From Balanoglossus misakiensis (Eukaryota; Hemichordata), in contig CM082580.2 in NCBI GenBank assembly GCA_040954595.2, positions 3,286,001-3,350,000 of the forward strand: a stretch of DNA of 64,000 nucleotides. Reading direction: 5' to 3'. The position numbers were made by a program, and so were the translations under genes. The notes under the pieces are model-generated. The model saw nothing but the letters and a program-made list of their open reading frames with translations. It searched no databases and was not told where the DNA came from. This document shows, one piece after another, positions 11,601-24,700 of the stretch (the stretch's first letter is position 1; every line of letters begins with the position of its first letter).

Positions 11601-12739
11601 TCAACATTTTGTGTGTCATGAGAAGTGGCCGGGAATTCTGCGGTGTCTTTTTCCCATTGAAGACGTCTTGTCCCTACCCATCTACGACACCACTCTACAA
11701 AGATGTATTCTGTAACTGGTATGCCTGTTTTTGCCGACATCTCTTCAAATGCCCTGACATCCTGGTAGACGATTCCCATGAATTTTTCTGCCATGAGGGC
11801 ATAGTGCAAAGATGGTGCATGTTGAATGTCCATTCTCATGGTCAGTTTTCTTCTGGTTTCTAGAAGCATCCATTTGATATCACAGCGTTTCCATTTATGT
11901 CGTAAGATTGTTGTGTCATGACCTTGACAAAGCAGGTCACAAACATCTTCTGCTTCACCAACTTCTTTGTTGTAAACTTTCTTTCCCATGTCTTCTGCAC
12001 GTAGCACGTCATCCAGAGTGTAAAATTGTATTTTTTCTACGTTACTGTGGTTTGCAAGAGAATCTGCACTCAGGATAAGCTGATTCATCCTGTTGCCTGG
12101 ACATGCGATCGAGAAGACATCATGTACTTCTTTGGAAACCATCTCAAGAAGTTTGTAGCCCTCACCAATCGACTTCTTGTCTTTAACTCGTACACAGACA
12201 TTGACTGCCCTTCTGCCATTGGTCATAAAGACAAGACCTTCAACTTCATGACACACTTTGATACCATTTCTCCATAAGCCACTGGGCGGTTGGCCAAGGT
12301 TGGTGAAACGCTTATATAGACGGGTCTGTAATCTGGGGAAAAAGCCTGCCGTAAAGGAATCTGATTCATCGTGGCATTCGAATCGTCTTCCAAGGTAGAT
12401 TGTCTTCACTTCGCTCTTCTCCCAATGACCTTCAGGCATATCATCGTCTTGAAGCCCTGGTATGACGAAGAGTTTCTCTCCAGTCTTTGTGAGGCCATGT
12501 GCATGACAGAGAAGCTCAAAATCTTCCAGAAGGTCGATGAGAAGTTTGCTGTTTACACGGTCACCAAGTACATCTTCTATTTGATCCATCGTCTGAAAGC
12601 AATCTCTCTTGAATCTGGAACTGAACTGTGCAAATAAAGGAGTGGCCAACATTGGTCCAAATATCCTGTAACACAACCAGTTTGGATCCAATACCACGAT
12701 ATCTTCTCTTTCCAGAGATGACTTCTTCACAAACAAAAG
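8606..12739 (-). CDS. gene 1 last exon: COR-like region, 42-residue repeats, tail
   Basis: The acceptor CTTGTGCACAG ends at 12740 and the exon then reads LLFVKKSS in phase 0 for 1,377 residues to TAG at 8606. The first 340 or so residues look like the second half of a COR region (VVLDPNWLCYRIFGPML, then LLEDFELLCHAHGL). About 950 residues of 42-aa Ser/Thr/Pro/Asp-rich repeats follow. A conserved tail of about 70 residues ends KLEERR. The tail (LLAIFSTMGRDDMVGLIEEM) is nearly unchanged in gene 2 and faintly recalls the last helices of a death domain; that is only a suggestion. Long open frames on the opposite strand are a by-product of the 126-bp period. Confidence 0.9.
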   Translation of the reverse strand, partial: LLFVKKSSLEREDIVVLDPNWLCYRIFGPMLATPLFAQFSSRFKRDCFQTMDQIEDVLGDRVNSKLLIDLLEDFELLCHAHGLTKTGEKLFVIPGLQDDDMPEGHWEKSEVKTIYLGRRFECHDESDSFTAGFFPRLQTRLYKRFTNLGQPPSGLWRNGIKVCHEVEGLVFMTNGRRAVNVCVRVKDKKSIGEGYKLLEMVSKEVHDVFSIACPGNRMNQLILSADSLANHSNVEKIQFYTLDDVLRAEDMGKKVYNKEVGEAEDVCDLLCQGHDTTILRHKWKRCDIKWMLLETRRKLTMRMDIQHAPSLHYALMAEKFMGIVYQDVRAFEEMSAKTGIPVTEYIFVEWCRRWVGTRRLQWEKDTAEFPATSHDTQNVDSGFATMSPSSEQPDPSIHFRRGQDTTTAAEFPATSHDTHDVDSGFATMSPSSQQPDSSVQFRRGQDTTTAAEFPATSHDTHDVDSGFATMSPSSQQPDSSVQFRRGQDTTTAAEFPATSHDTHDVDSGFATMSPSSQQPDSSVQFRRGQDTTTAAEFPATSHDTHDVDSGFATMSPSSQQPDSSVQFRRGQDTTTAAEFPATSHDTHDVDSGLATMSPSSQQPDSSVQFQRGQDTTTAAEFPATSHDTHDVDSGFATMSPSSQQPDSSVQFRRGQDTTTAAEFPATSHDTHDVDSGFATMSPSSQQPDSSVQFRRGQDTTTAAEFPATSHDTHDVDSGFATMSPSSQQPDSSVQFRRGQDTTTAAEFPATSHDTHDVDSGFATMSPSSQQPDSSVQFQRGQDTTTAAEFPATSHDTHDVDSGFATMSPSSQQPDSSVQFQRGQDTTTAAEFPATSHDTHDVDSGFATMSPSSQQPDPSVQFRRGQDTTTAAEFPATSHDTHDVDSGFATMSPSSQQPDPSVQFRRGQDTTTAAGARAISPDKETSEGRSAKMSPSSEQPDSTVQFRRGKDTTTAAGASAISPDIETSEGRSAKMSPSSEQPDPSVQFRRGQDTTTAAGARAISPDKETSEGRSAKMSPSSEQPDPSVQFRRGQDTTTAAGARAISPDIETSEGRSAKMSPSSEQPDSSVQFRRGQDTTTAAGARAISPDIETSEGRSAKMSPSSEQPDSSVQFRRGQDTTTAAGARAISPDIETSEGRSAKMSPSSEQPDSSVQFRRGKDTTTAAGARAISPDIETSEGRSAKMSPSSEQPDPSVQFRRGQDTTTAAGARAISPDKETSEGPSAKMSPSSEQPDSSVLFRRGKDTTTAAGARAISPDIETSEGRSAKMSPSSQQPDSSVQFRRGKDTTTAAGARAISPDIETSEGRSAKMSQSSTSSPQQDSDEEVNAQKTRRKYPQLKGPVFESNFENLLAIFSTMGRDDMVGLIEEMFEKLEERR

Positions 12740-15700
12740 CTGTGCACAAGAAAAGAAAAATTTTGATACATGAAAATCTGCATGTTGCACACATGAGACA
12801 ATAATATTATAAAATTGGTGATTGCGGATTTCTGAAGAGAAAATAATTTGTAACTGATATGGAAATATCACATTCACTCAGCTTAGTATTCGTACTGAAA
12901 GAGAATGGATGAGCAAGATGTTGTTTCTTGTTACTGACCTCTCCTATGTCATGCAGATAGTTGGTGGCTTTTCTTAAGAAACTTTCATCAACCATGGGAT
13001 ATATTTCTTTGATTCTTGTCATATATGTTTTCCAATAAAGTGCAGGGAACTTTTCTTTGTACAAGTCACTCTTCTTTTCCATTATCTTGGCACACAGATT
13101 TGGAAGAGTTTTTACTGCCTAAAAATTTAGGAGACGAAAAATTAAATAACAGCATAACTTGTCCAGTAAGTCTCAAAAGTGATGAATAAAACACATATTA
13201 GTCTACTGTACCTGGGATGGGGGTATGTAAAAGGCACTAAGTCTCTCTCTCGCTGCCCTTTTTTCCATTAATTATGTTTGATACAAGACTCGGTTTATGT
13301 TATTTTACATAGCGAAATCACAGTGAGGAACACAACTTGATTTCAATGGCATTCTTAAATAATTGACTGACATGCTGATGTTTCAAGTGAGACTTCACTC
13401 GGTGAATTTACACTGCTTGCCTCTGAGCCTGGTTCAAAATGGCGGCTAGTTCAAATCGTGTGTACAGCCAGATGTAAATCCAATCTTAGCGTAAACATAG
13501 TTCACGATATTCTTCAAGCCATTTGTGTGGTCATCACATATGTTACTTATTGATATTGAGTACCCCTGGTACGTATTTAATGGAGAGATATTGTCCATTT
13601 AAGAAATGTATTCTTCATGAATCTTGTAATTGTACATGTAAATTAACTGTCATGAATACTTAAGGATGTACCGGTACGTTCAGTAAAATTGAAAGTATTG
13701 TCATTTTTTTAAATTGTGGATTTTTTTATTCTCCTTTGTACTATGTATAATGAAAATCCGTAATAAAATATAGGGGTCACCGCGCTTGTTTATGAAATAC
13801 AGAGACATGAATTGGTCGATAATGGAAGAAATCTGCTGACTCACCATTTTTCACCAATGGTTTGTCTATGGGCAAAATTTTTAACGCAATTTATCTCAAA
13901 ATAGAGCGCGGTGACCCCTATATTTTATTTGACCAATGAATTTATATTTGCTGGACTGAGCTATGTGTAAAATTTCGTGAAAATGACAATAGTAGAATAA
14001 TAGAAGTTTGTTTTCTAGCAATTATCAATGTAATCCTATGGGAAAAAGACTGGGCGCGCAGTGTTTCCGGTTTATGTTTTGCGCGTACATCCTTAAGAGG
14101 CAATATTGAGTACTATGAGGTTATCGCTGCATCACACTCGTCTTCGACTCGTGTGATGTGGCTCACAACCCACACTCGCGGCAAATATGGCCCAACAAGA
14201 GGTGATATGGGGCGATAACCGATTTATCATGTGCTCAAACATCGGAATTTACAAGAAAAATGAAAAAATAAAACAAGAACATTTTAATTTTTATGAATTA
14301 TTTTATTCCGCATAGCGCATTGATATTTTAATAAAATTGTAAATCGGCTTCATTCATGATGATGTTGACGTGACCCGCCATTTTAAAGTGTAGCGCTAGC
14401 GTACGGTTATGTAAAAGTATGAGGATAACTGTTAAGATGTAAAATAACGGTAGGAAACGACAACATCGGTAAGTCAAAGATGTTTTAGAATAGTAAATTG
14501 TTCAAGGACCGATCCGCATCATGCAAAACAACACATTCTGAAAATTGAACTTGAATCGGTGCAACAACAACAACGAACAAGTGAACGTCATCAACATTGC
14601 GATGAAATTCAAAATCGGTATGAAATTAGTTAAATTGCAAATAAAGCCAGAGGCCTTTTATATCAAAGTTCAAGAGTCTCAAAGTCTGCTCATTTTTTGT
14701 GAATTTTCTGATGAGCACGGAGAGTCATATCTGACTGCACGATGGCGTCGTTTGTTCGGTGGCGGGGGCTGTGTCATGGAGGATGATCCCGTAGACGTCG
14801 CATTGGAAACGTACAGATATTGAACGAGCCGCCATATATCACTGCGTCGCTAAATATACCAACCCTTGTCGCCGTTTTCCATCTGACACGTACTTGAACT
14901 GGTCGAACCAGATTTCACATGTGAAATTGCCCGATTTTCGACGTGTTTGGATGAAGATTGGGCGAGGATGTTTGACATCTCTTCCTGCTGTCTGAGCGAG
15001 GCGGTATTTTGTACAGGTGTAACTGACAATCGTGTTTTTTTCTAAATCAATCACACAAGATAAATCTTTTATTTATAACAAATGTCCGAGGCCATCAGAA
15101 CCCCATGACTTTCGATGTTGACTACCGGTATATCAAATCTCATGAAACCGGGCCCTGTATCGGGTTATGTTTGTTTACATTTAAGGTCGCGATTTTCATA
15201 AATATAGTTCCGGGTATCAGCGCAAGAAATGATGACGTTTAGTGTGAAATATCACCGGGTGATATTTCACACTAAACATGGTGATATTCACGTTAAACGT
15301 CACTAGGAGGAGGTGATATCAGCATGAGCATATGATAAAGCAAAATATTGTTACCTTTTTCTCATGTAAACAGGCACGGACTTGCTTCATTTCTTTATCT
15401 GTAGAATCACGGCAATTCACCAGAAATATGGCATTCACTATGTCTAAATAATCTTGAAACATTTTCTGTGCTTCTGTCAGAACTTCGTCCAGCATATGGC
15501 GAGCTGTGAAATTATAACACGCAATTCTAATTGCTGCATAACAACTCGATTTGCAGAAAGTAAGGCATAAAGTTCAACTGTGAAACTTTTCCTTGACAAA
15601 TAGCTAGTGCTTAAAATGGACACAGTAATAGCTGGGTTTTTTTTTTCAAACTTTGACATGTCCAACAACTATCTATACATGTTCTTCTCACTATCAATCA

Positions 15701-18700
15701 ATTTGTCAACAGTTGAACAACACATGTTACATAAATATGATATTATGAGTATCAGTTTGACATTGTACAATATGTGATTGAGCTGACAACACCCACTTAG
15801 AGCCATATCAACTCTCTTCAACTTATCAGCTCGACATAAAGGCATAAAGTTCAGCTGTGAATCTTTTTCTTAATGACAGCTAGCTAGTGCTTAAAATGGA
15901 CATTATATAATAGCTGTTTTTTTTAACTTTGACATTTCCAACAACTATACATGTTCTTCTCACTATCGATCAATTTATCAACAGTTGAACAACACATGTT
16001 ACAATGAGCTTGACATTGTACGGTATGTGAATGAACTGACAACACCAACCTAGAGCCATATCGATTCTCTTCAACTGATCAGCTCGACTTGCAACCAATA
16101 TCACCACTGGTTTCTTGTATCTTTCACCGGGCTGATCAAATGAATACTTGTCCATTTGGGTTGTTCCTTTCAGAAACCGCAACCAAAACAAAATCTATAA
16201 ATGAGAATATTTGTATAATGAAATGTTAAATTATTTTTGAGGCAAAGTTAAAGGGATCATGAATGTGAGATTATAGTTCAAGAATTGATATTTTGGGAAT
16301 TGTCAGTTTCTTCTGTCTTGGGGTATGGAAAATGATAAATGATGCAATACATATGGACTTCCAGTCTCATGCATGTTTAGTAAATTTTTAGTGAAGATTC
16401 TTACCCGTGGGAACACACCTTCAAAGGTGTTGAGTTGACCATTCTTGTCTGTAGCTTTGAACACCAATATGGAGACAGCATTGGGTGCTCCCAGAAACAT
16501 GTTATGAGTGACGTAATACTCAGCCTGGCCAGCAAAATCCCAAACACTGGCATTTCCTACATCAGGAATATGAACACTTTGGACATCAATACCGGGTGTG
16601 GGAATATGTTCACTTTCCTCCCATACCAGTGTTGTTTCTCCAGTCTTTGATATAGGGAGAGTGAAAGAAGAAAAATTGTAGTTATTTTAAAAGTTTCCCA
16701 TTTTATGTGTGACCATACTTGTGAATTATAAAATTGTACAAAACTTCTAAATGGAAAGTGCACAATATGCTTGCAAAGTGGTTGCAATATCACTGTTCAA
16801 TAGTATAAAAGCAATATACAAAAGCATAGCTGCAGGCACTGTGTGACTGTGGAAAAATGAAAAAGCAATGACGTGTTTATCCTGTGAACTTCCATAATGC
16901 CAGCACTACAATAACTTCACAAAACAATGAAATTTCATCAACCATACGTAGATTTAACTTTCCATCATTCACCTGTTCTACAGCAGTTTCCTAATATGCA
17001 ATTATACAATTAATAAATATCAACATACCCTCTGAAGTGACTTCAACAGTGTAGTCTTACCAACTCCACCATCTCCAGCCAAGAACAACTTAAAAGTGTC
17101 ACATTCCATACCTGATTCCTTCATCAGGTCAATGAACTCATCTCGTTTCTTGTTAAATAAAGAAATCAGAAAATACATGTAACAAATTATCACATTGATA
17201 TTTAATTATGGACACTCTTAATGCAGGGTACATAAGAATTTGCAGATTTCAGGTTATAAATTATTCAAATTCAAAAATTACACTCACCCTAATGTAATCC
17301 AATAGCACATCCTTAACATAGCTCCTTACAGCAACATCAAGTGGTGTCTGTCCAGTCTAAGTTATATTGGAATAAAAGAAGTAACTATCAAATATGATGT
17401 CGATATTGATAAAATAATACTTTTATTAATATACTGTAACAACAGGTAACCAAATTTCAATTTCCCCCAAAATTTAACTCAATTTTAATTTCAACTTTTT
17501 CATACAGAGAATGACCATATTCAATAGTAAACAAAACTTTCACCCAATTAATTTGATTAGCCGATAGCTTCTGTGACATTGAAACTTTTACAAATGCCAA
17601 ATAATTTTGAATGATACCATCATATTTCTAGTATGTAGCCAAAACCAAAGAAATGAACAAATGCAGTGAGAGATCAAAAGGAAAATAAAGGGTATCATCA
17701 TAATTTATCAAAAATAAATACTGGTTTCCTGTCTCAATAACATTTCAGAGCGCCGATCAAAACTATAAGAAAGTCTTAGGATTGGCATCAACATGTCGAG
17801 TCTAAGGAACATGCATTACATCTTTCCAAACGCCATGGCTGAGGATATTCGTATATGCCCTACTCCAATTTATCAAAACTACAATGGATTGGGAACGTAC
17901 GTACTATATGCTGAATATATTGCAATTTGCATCAACTTCATATTGCATTATGAGTGTTTTGTTGAAACATTTGGATAAAATTGTACAGTCGTACAAACTG
18001 AATTTCAAATTCAATGCTTGTGAAGATTTAACTTTAAAATGGGAGTTAAACAGAACGCATGATGTCAGTTTTAATGGAATAAAAAATTGCAATAAGCAAT
18101 AGAAGATTGTACCTTATTTTTGCAGTCAATATCAGCTCCATATTGCAGCAACAGTTTCACAATTTTTCCATAATCCAGCCTCCAAGTGCTTGTACCCATT
18201 GCTGCCATGTGGAGTGCTGTGTTGCCATCCTTTGCAAGAAACAAAAGTAAGTACTTCATGTAAGAGATACAGCAAGATAGGGACTGGGTGCCGCAAAACA
18301 TACCTGTACTACCAACTTATATATTGCCTGATGAGGAAACCATAGTTGTTAGTGGTTGGTATCTCCTCTAAATACATGTCGGCTGTAAAAGATGAACTGA
18401 AAGAGTAACATAAAACTGTCACCATATCTTCTTTACAATAATGATCCCCACTCAAATGTCTTCTAAACAAACTTGATATGTTGAATGAAAATGACTATGA
18501 ATACATCAACAGTTTGATTTGAGTTTCAATAACAATCAGACACGGTATTCATTGCTGCATATTGTAAAGGTGTCCATACTTTCAGTAATGAAAGATTTCT
18601 ACAGTATATAAGCGTCAATTTCATGAAGGGTTTCCCTATATCAAAAAAATAAATAAACATAAAAATAAACAAACAAACAGTCATGTATTTATATCTGCAT

Positions 18701-21700
18701 TGGTATTTACCTTGTTTTGTATGTTAGCATCAGCTTTGTGTTCCAATAACAATCTGACACGGCCTTCATCACCATTCCTTGCTGCAAAGTGTAAAGGGGT
18801 GTCTCCATCCTGTAAGTAATAAAGGAGGAGAATGAGAATAATGTCACAAAAATTAAAATGTTCTGTGAGGTCTCCGTAAATAAACAAAACAAAAAAACAA
18901 ACACACAAAGTAATGTTTGTATGTTGATTAGAATTAACCTGTAGAAGTGAGGTTGGTATTTACCTTATTTTGTATGGTTACATCAGCTTTGTGTTCCAAT
19001 AACAATCTGACACACCCTTCATCATTGGACCTTGCTGCTGCAAAGTGCAAAGGTGTTTCTCCATCCTGTAAGTAATGAAGGAGGAGCATGAGAACAATGT
19101 CACAAAAATTAATTAAAATGTTCTGTGAGGTCTCCGTAAATAAACAAAACAAAAAAACAAACACACAAAGTAATGTTTGTTTGTTGATTAGAATTAACCT
19201 GTAGAAGTGAGGTTGGTATTTACCTTATTTTGTATGGTTACATCAGCTTTGTGTTCCAATAACAATCTGACACACCCTTCATCATTGGACCTTGCTGCTG
19301 CAAAGTGCAAAGGTGTTTCTCCATCCTGTAAGTAATGAAGGAGGAGCATGAGAACAATGTCACAAAAATTAAAATGTTCTGTGATGTCTCCGTAAATAAA
19401 CAAAACAAAAAAACAAACACACAAAGTAATGTTTGTATGTTGATTAGAATTAACCTGTAGAAGTGAGGTTGGTATTTACCTTGTTTTGTATGGTTACATC
19501 AGCTTTGTGTTCCAATAACAATCTGACACGGCCTTCATCACCATCCCTTGCTGCTGCAAAGTGCAAAGGTGTTTCTCCATCCTGTAAGTAATGAAGGAGG
19601 AGCATGAGAACAATGTCACAAAATTCAAATGTAATGTGAGGTCACCTTAAATAAACAAAACAAACACACATACAAATTTTTGTATGTTGCTTAGAATTAA
19701 CCTGTAGAAGTCAGGTTGGTATTTACATGTACCTTGTTTTGTATGTTAACATCAGCTTTGTGTTCCAATAACAATTTTACATGGCCTTCCTCACTAGATA
19801 TTGCAGCTGCAATGTGCAAAGGTGTGATTCCATCCTGTAAGTAATGAAGGAGGAGCATGAGAACAATGTCACAAAATTCAAATGTAATGAGAGTTCTCCT
19901 TAAATAAACAAAACAAACACACAAACAAATATTTGTATGTTAGTGAGGTTGGTATTTACCTTCTTTTGTATGTTAACATCAGCTTTGTGTTCCAATAACA
20001 ATTTCACATGGCCTACATCACTAGATATTGCAGCTGCAATGTGCAAAGGTGTGATTCCATCCTGTAAGTAATGAAGGAGGAGAATGAGAACAATGTCACA
20101 AAAATCGAAATGTAATGTGAGGTCACCATAAATAAACATAACAAACACACATACTAATATTTGTATGTTGATTAGAATTAACCTGTAGAAGTCAGGTTGG
20201 TATTTACCTTGTTTTTTATGTTAGCATCAGCTTTGTGTTCCAATAATAATCTGACACGGCCTTCATCACTATCCCTTGCTGCAATGTGCAAAGGTGTGTC
20301 TCCATCCTGTAAGTAATGAAGGAGGAGCATGAGAACAATGTCACAAAATTCAAATGTAATGAGAGGTCTCCTTAAATAAACAAAACAAACACACAAACAA
20401 ATATTTGTATGTTAGTGAGGTTGGTATTTACCTTCTTTTGTATGTTAACATCAGCTTTGTGTTCCAATAACAATTTCACATGGCCTACATCACTAGATAT
20501 TGCAGCTGCAATGTGCAAAGGTGTGATTCCATCCTGTAAGTAATGAAGGAGGAGCATGAGAACAATGTCACAAAAATCGAAATGTAATGTGAGGTCACCA
20601 TAAATAAACATAACAAACACACATACTAATATTTGTATGTTGATTAGAATTAACCTGTAGAAGTCAGGTTGGTATTTACCTTGTTTTTTATGTTAGCATC
20701 AGCTTTGTGTTCCAATAACAATCTGACACAGCCTTCATCATCAGACCTTGCTGCTGCAAAGTGCAAAGGTGTTTCTCCATCCTGTAAGTAATGAAGGAGG
20801 AGCATGAGAACAATGTCACAAAAAATGAAATGTAATGTGAGGTGTCCTTAAATAAACAAAACAAACACACAAACAAATGTTTGTATGTTGATTAGAATTA
20901 ACCTGTAGAAGTCAGGTTGGTATTTACCTTGTTTTTTATGTTAGCATCAGCTTTGTGTTCCAATAATAATCTGACACGGCCTTCATCACTATCCCTTGCT
21001 GCAATGTGCAAAGGTGTGTCTCCATCCTGTAAGTAATGAAGGAGGAGCATGAGAACAATGTCACAAAATTCAAATGTAATGAGAGGTCTCCTTAAATAAA
21101 CAAAACAAACACACAAACAAATATTTGTATGTTAGTGAGGTTGGTATTTACCTTCTTTTGTATGTTAACATCAGCTTTGTGTTCCAATAACAATTTCACA
21201 TGGCCTACATCACTAGATATTGCAGCTGCAATGTGCAAAGGTGTGATTCCATCCTGTAAGTAATGAAGGAGGAGCATGAGAACAATGTCACAAAAATCGA
21301 AATGTAATGTGAGGTCACCATAAATAAACATAACAAACACACATACTAATATTTGTATGTTGATTAGAATTAACCTGTAGAAGTCAGGTTGGTATTTACC
21401 TTGTTTTTTCTGTTAGCATCAGCTTTGTGTTCCAATAACAATCTGACACAGCCTTCATCATCAGACCTTGCTGCTGCAAAGTGCAAAGGTGTTTTTCCAT
21501 CCTGTAAGTAATGAAGGAGGAGCATGAGAACAATGTCACAAAAAATGAAATGTAATGTGAGGTGTCCTTAAATAAACAAAACAAACACACAAACAAATGT
21601 TTGTATGTTGATTAGAATTAACCTGTAGAAGTCAGGTTGGTATTTACCTCATTTTGTATGTTAGCATCAGCTTTGTGTTCCAATAACAATCTGACACGGC

Positions 21701-24700
21701 CTTCATCACCATCCCCTGCTGCAAAGTGCAAAGGTGTTTCTCCATCCTGTAAGTAATGAAGGAGGAGCATGAGAACAATGTCACAAAAATCGAAATGTAA
21801 TGTGAGGTCACCATAAATAAACATAACAAACACACATACTAATATTTGTATGTTGATTAGAATTAACCTGTAGAAGTCAGGTTGGTATTTACCTTGTTTT
21901 GTATGTTAGCATCAGCTTTGTGTTCCAATAACAATCTGACACGGCCTTCATCACCATACATTCCTGCTGCAAAGTGCAAAGGTGTTTCTCCATCCTGTAA
22001 GTAATGAAGGAGGAGCATGAGAACAATGTCACAAAAAATGAAATGTAATGTGAGGTGTCCTTAAATAAACAAAACAAACACACAAACAAATGTTTGTATG
22101 TTGATTAGAATTAACCTGTAGAAGTCAGGTTGGTATTTACCTCATTTTGTATGTTAGCATCAGCTTTGTGTTCCAATAACAATCTGACACGGCCTTCATC
22201 ACCATCCCCTGCTGCAAAGTGCAAAGGTGTTTCTCCATCCTGTAAGTAATGAAGAAGGAGCATGAGAACAATGTCACAAAATTCAAATGTAATGTGAGGT
22301 CACCATAAATAAACATAACAAACACACATACAAATTTTTGTATGTTGATTAGAATTAACCTGTAGAAGTCAGGTTGGAATTTACCTGAATGTTTTGTATG
22401 TTAGCATCAGCTTTGTGTTCCAATAACAATCTGACACGGCCTTCATCACCATACATTCCTGCTGCAAAGTGCAAAGGTGTGAGTCCATCCTGTAAGTAAT
22501 GAAGGAGGAGCATGAGAACAATGTCACAAAAATTGAAATGTAATGTGAGGTGTCCTTAAATAAACAAAACAAACACACAAACAAATGTTTGTATGTTGAT
22601 TAGAATTAACCTGTAGAAGTCAGGTTGGTATTTACCTCATTTTGTATGTTAGCATCAGCTTTGTGTTCCAATAACAATCTGACACGGCCTTCATCACCCT
22701 CCCCTGCTGCAAAGTGCAAAGGTGTTTCTCCATCCTGTAAGTAATGAAGGAGGAGCATGAGAACAATGTCACAAAAATTGAAATGTAATGTGAGGTCACC
22801 ATAAATAAACATAACAAACACACATACAAATTTTTGTATGTTGATTAGAATTAACCTGTAGAAGTCATGTTGGTATTTACCTGAATGCTTTGTATGTTAG
22901 CATCAGCTTTGTGTTCCAATAACAATCTGACACGGCCTTCATCACCATACATTCCTGCTGCAAAGTGCAAAGGTGTGAGTCCATACTATAAGTAATAAAG
23001 GAGAAGCATGAGAACAATGTCACAAAAATTAAAATCAGGGCTTGCGCGCGTTTGATATTTAATTTTTTACATGCAGTGCACGCAAATAGCCAAAAGAATT
23101 GCGTGAAATTGTATTTGAATTATGTGCAACAAAATAGCGATAGACAAGCAGGCTTTCAGATAAGCAACGACTTGAAAGAGTTCTCGCTTCCTGTCTATGA
23201 TCACATTCTTTTCAAAAACGGGGTTTTTCGAGCCTTTACTGTCGACAAGACGCGCATATGAGTGAGCCAGAATGCTGCACTCTGATTGGTCAATTTAGTA
23301 GCCACTAGAGGGCAGCGCTCATGAGTCCCCCCCCCCCCCCCCCCCCCCCCCGATGTGCATGCTAACATATGAAAAGCAGGTCAATGGACACCTGAGGTCA
23401 CCCAAAAATTTGACAAAAAATTTTCATTCATGTTTATGTCATGTGCAACAAATCCTACATTTGCAGCCCTTTCACTTTGCCTACCATTAGGTATGCACGT
23501 AATTCTTTACTATCAATCACGTGATCTGGCCATGTGACCAACGGCGTTGTCATTTTCAGATGACGGGCAAGCAATATTTCGGCATCTAGTAAAAGTTTTT
23601 TTCCGAGTATGTTTTTATTTTAGAACCGCCAAACACATAACATGTATCAGGTATGGTGCCTCATCAGCCTCATTGCATTTCGTCTGCACAGTCTTTGTCT
23701 GCACCACGTAAGTCCACGTTGCTGAATTTGCCCGTCATCTAGAAATTTGAATGCGCACGTAACTGCCGTCTGAGCGCGTCTGACGTCATTTGATATCGAA
23801 GAATACATGAATCAAACAGGTGTCACAGGTATCCCCCTGTATTTGGCATTTCATGATAGTTTCATCCCTCCAAATACCAAAGCTGCACCTGTACAACGTG
23901 CTGAGATATGGCACTGTACGACAGAGGTCATCCAAATCACCTTATACATTTGGGCAAAAACCAACTGACACTTACATTCGTCCCTGTGGAACAAAAACCA
24001 CACATATCGCCCTGTTGGTTAGTGTCCAATTAAATGTACAAAATCAATGATTTAGGCAGGTGCAACAGGTGACCCCGCCTTTGGTATATCATTATGGTCC
24101 CATCCGTATATCCCCCCCCCACCCCACGCCATAGCTGCATGCATCTGCTGTTATTCACTAAGCAAAAGTAGGTGAAATGTCACATAAAGTCGCCCACAAC
24201 TTGACAGGAAAATCGGACTTCATATTGATCCATGTGCAACAAATACCACGCTAGCATCCCTTTCATTGACCCCACAATTACGCATGCACATAATTGAGTT
24301 ACGCAGGTGTCACAGGTGACCCCCGAATCGGGCGTATTATTTTGGTCCCATACAGCTGCATGAAGCTACGTGCCATTACGGGCGACCTGATAACCCCCAC
24401 GGCCACCTGCGGGCCAACCCCCATACTGAACGTCCAGTTGCAACGTCACGACTGAAGTAGGAACTTTTGAACGGCAACGAAGCCTGATCTCTGATTATTG
24501 CTGGTACCATACTCCCTTCGTGCAAGAAAATCACTCGTCTGCTTACGTATTTCGGCCAATTTCCCGAACTACTAACCACTACATGTGACTGCCATGCTAA
24601 TGAAACCTCCCACAACATTAGCGACTGAGGGTCAAAGTCCGCTGCCGCATTACATTGAATGTTAACCCGTGTAGCCGGGTCTGCGTAGACACATTTGAAC

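Noticed and set aside
9847-11619. Second minus-strand frame of 590 codons rich in His and Gln
   Set aside because: It is out of frame with the COR region and tail, lies wholly inside the 126-bp array, and starts and stops where the type A units do. It is a shadow.
17029-17148. P-loop as part of a NACHT or NB-ARC (NLR-type) ATPase
   Set aside because: Following motifs TPGID, WDFAGQAEYYVTH and SRAD are those of Roc GTPases, and a COR-like region comes next. No Walker B or sensor motifs of STAND ATPases are seen.
18681-22829. Small proteins with hydrophobic N termini (MFVCLFCLF, MFVMFIYGD) as secreted peptides
   Set aside because: These N termini are intron sequence read through the acceptor. 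The same pyrimidine-rich intron recurs in every array unit.
18711-22985. Regular 240-bp repeats looked at first like a CRISPR or satellite array
   Set aside because: The period is far too long for CRISPR and each unit has an acceptor, one open ankyrin repeat and a donor.
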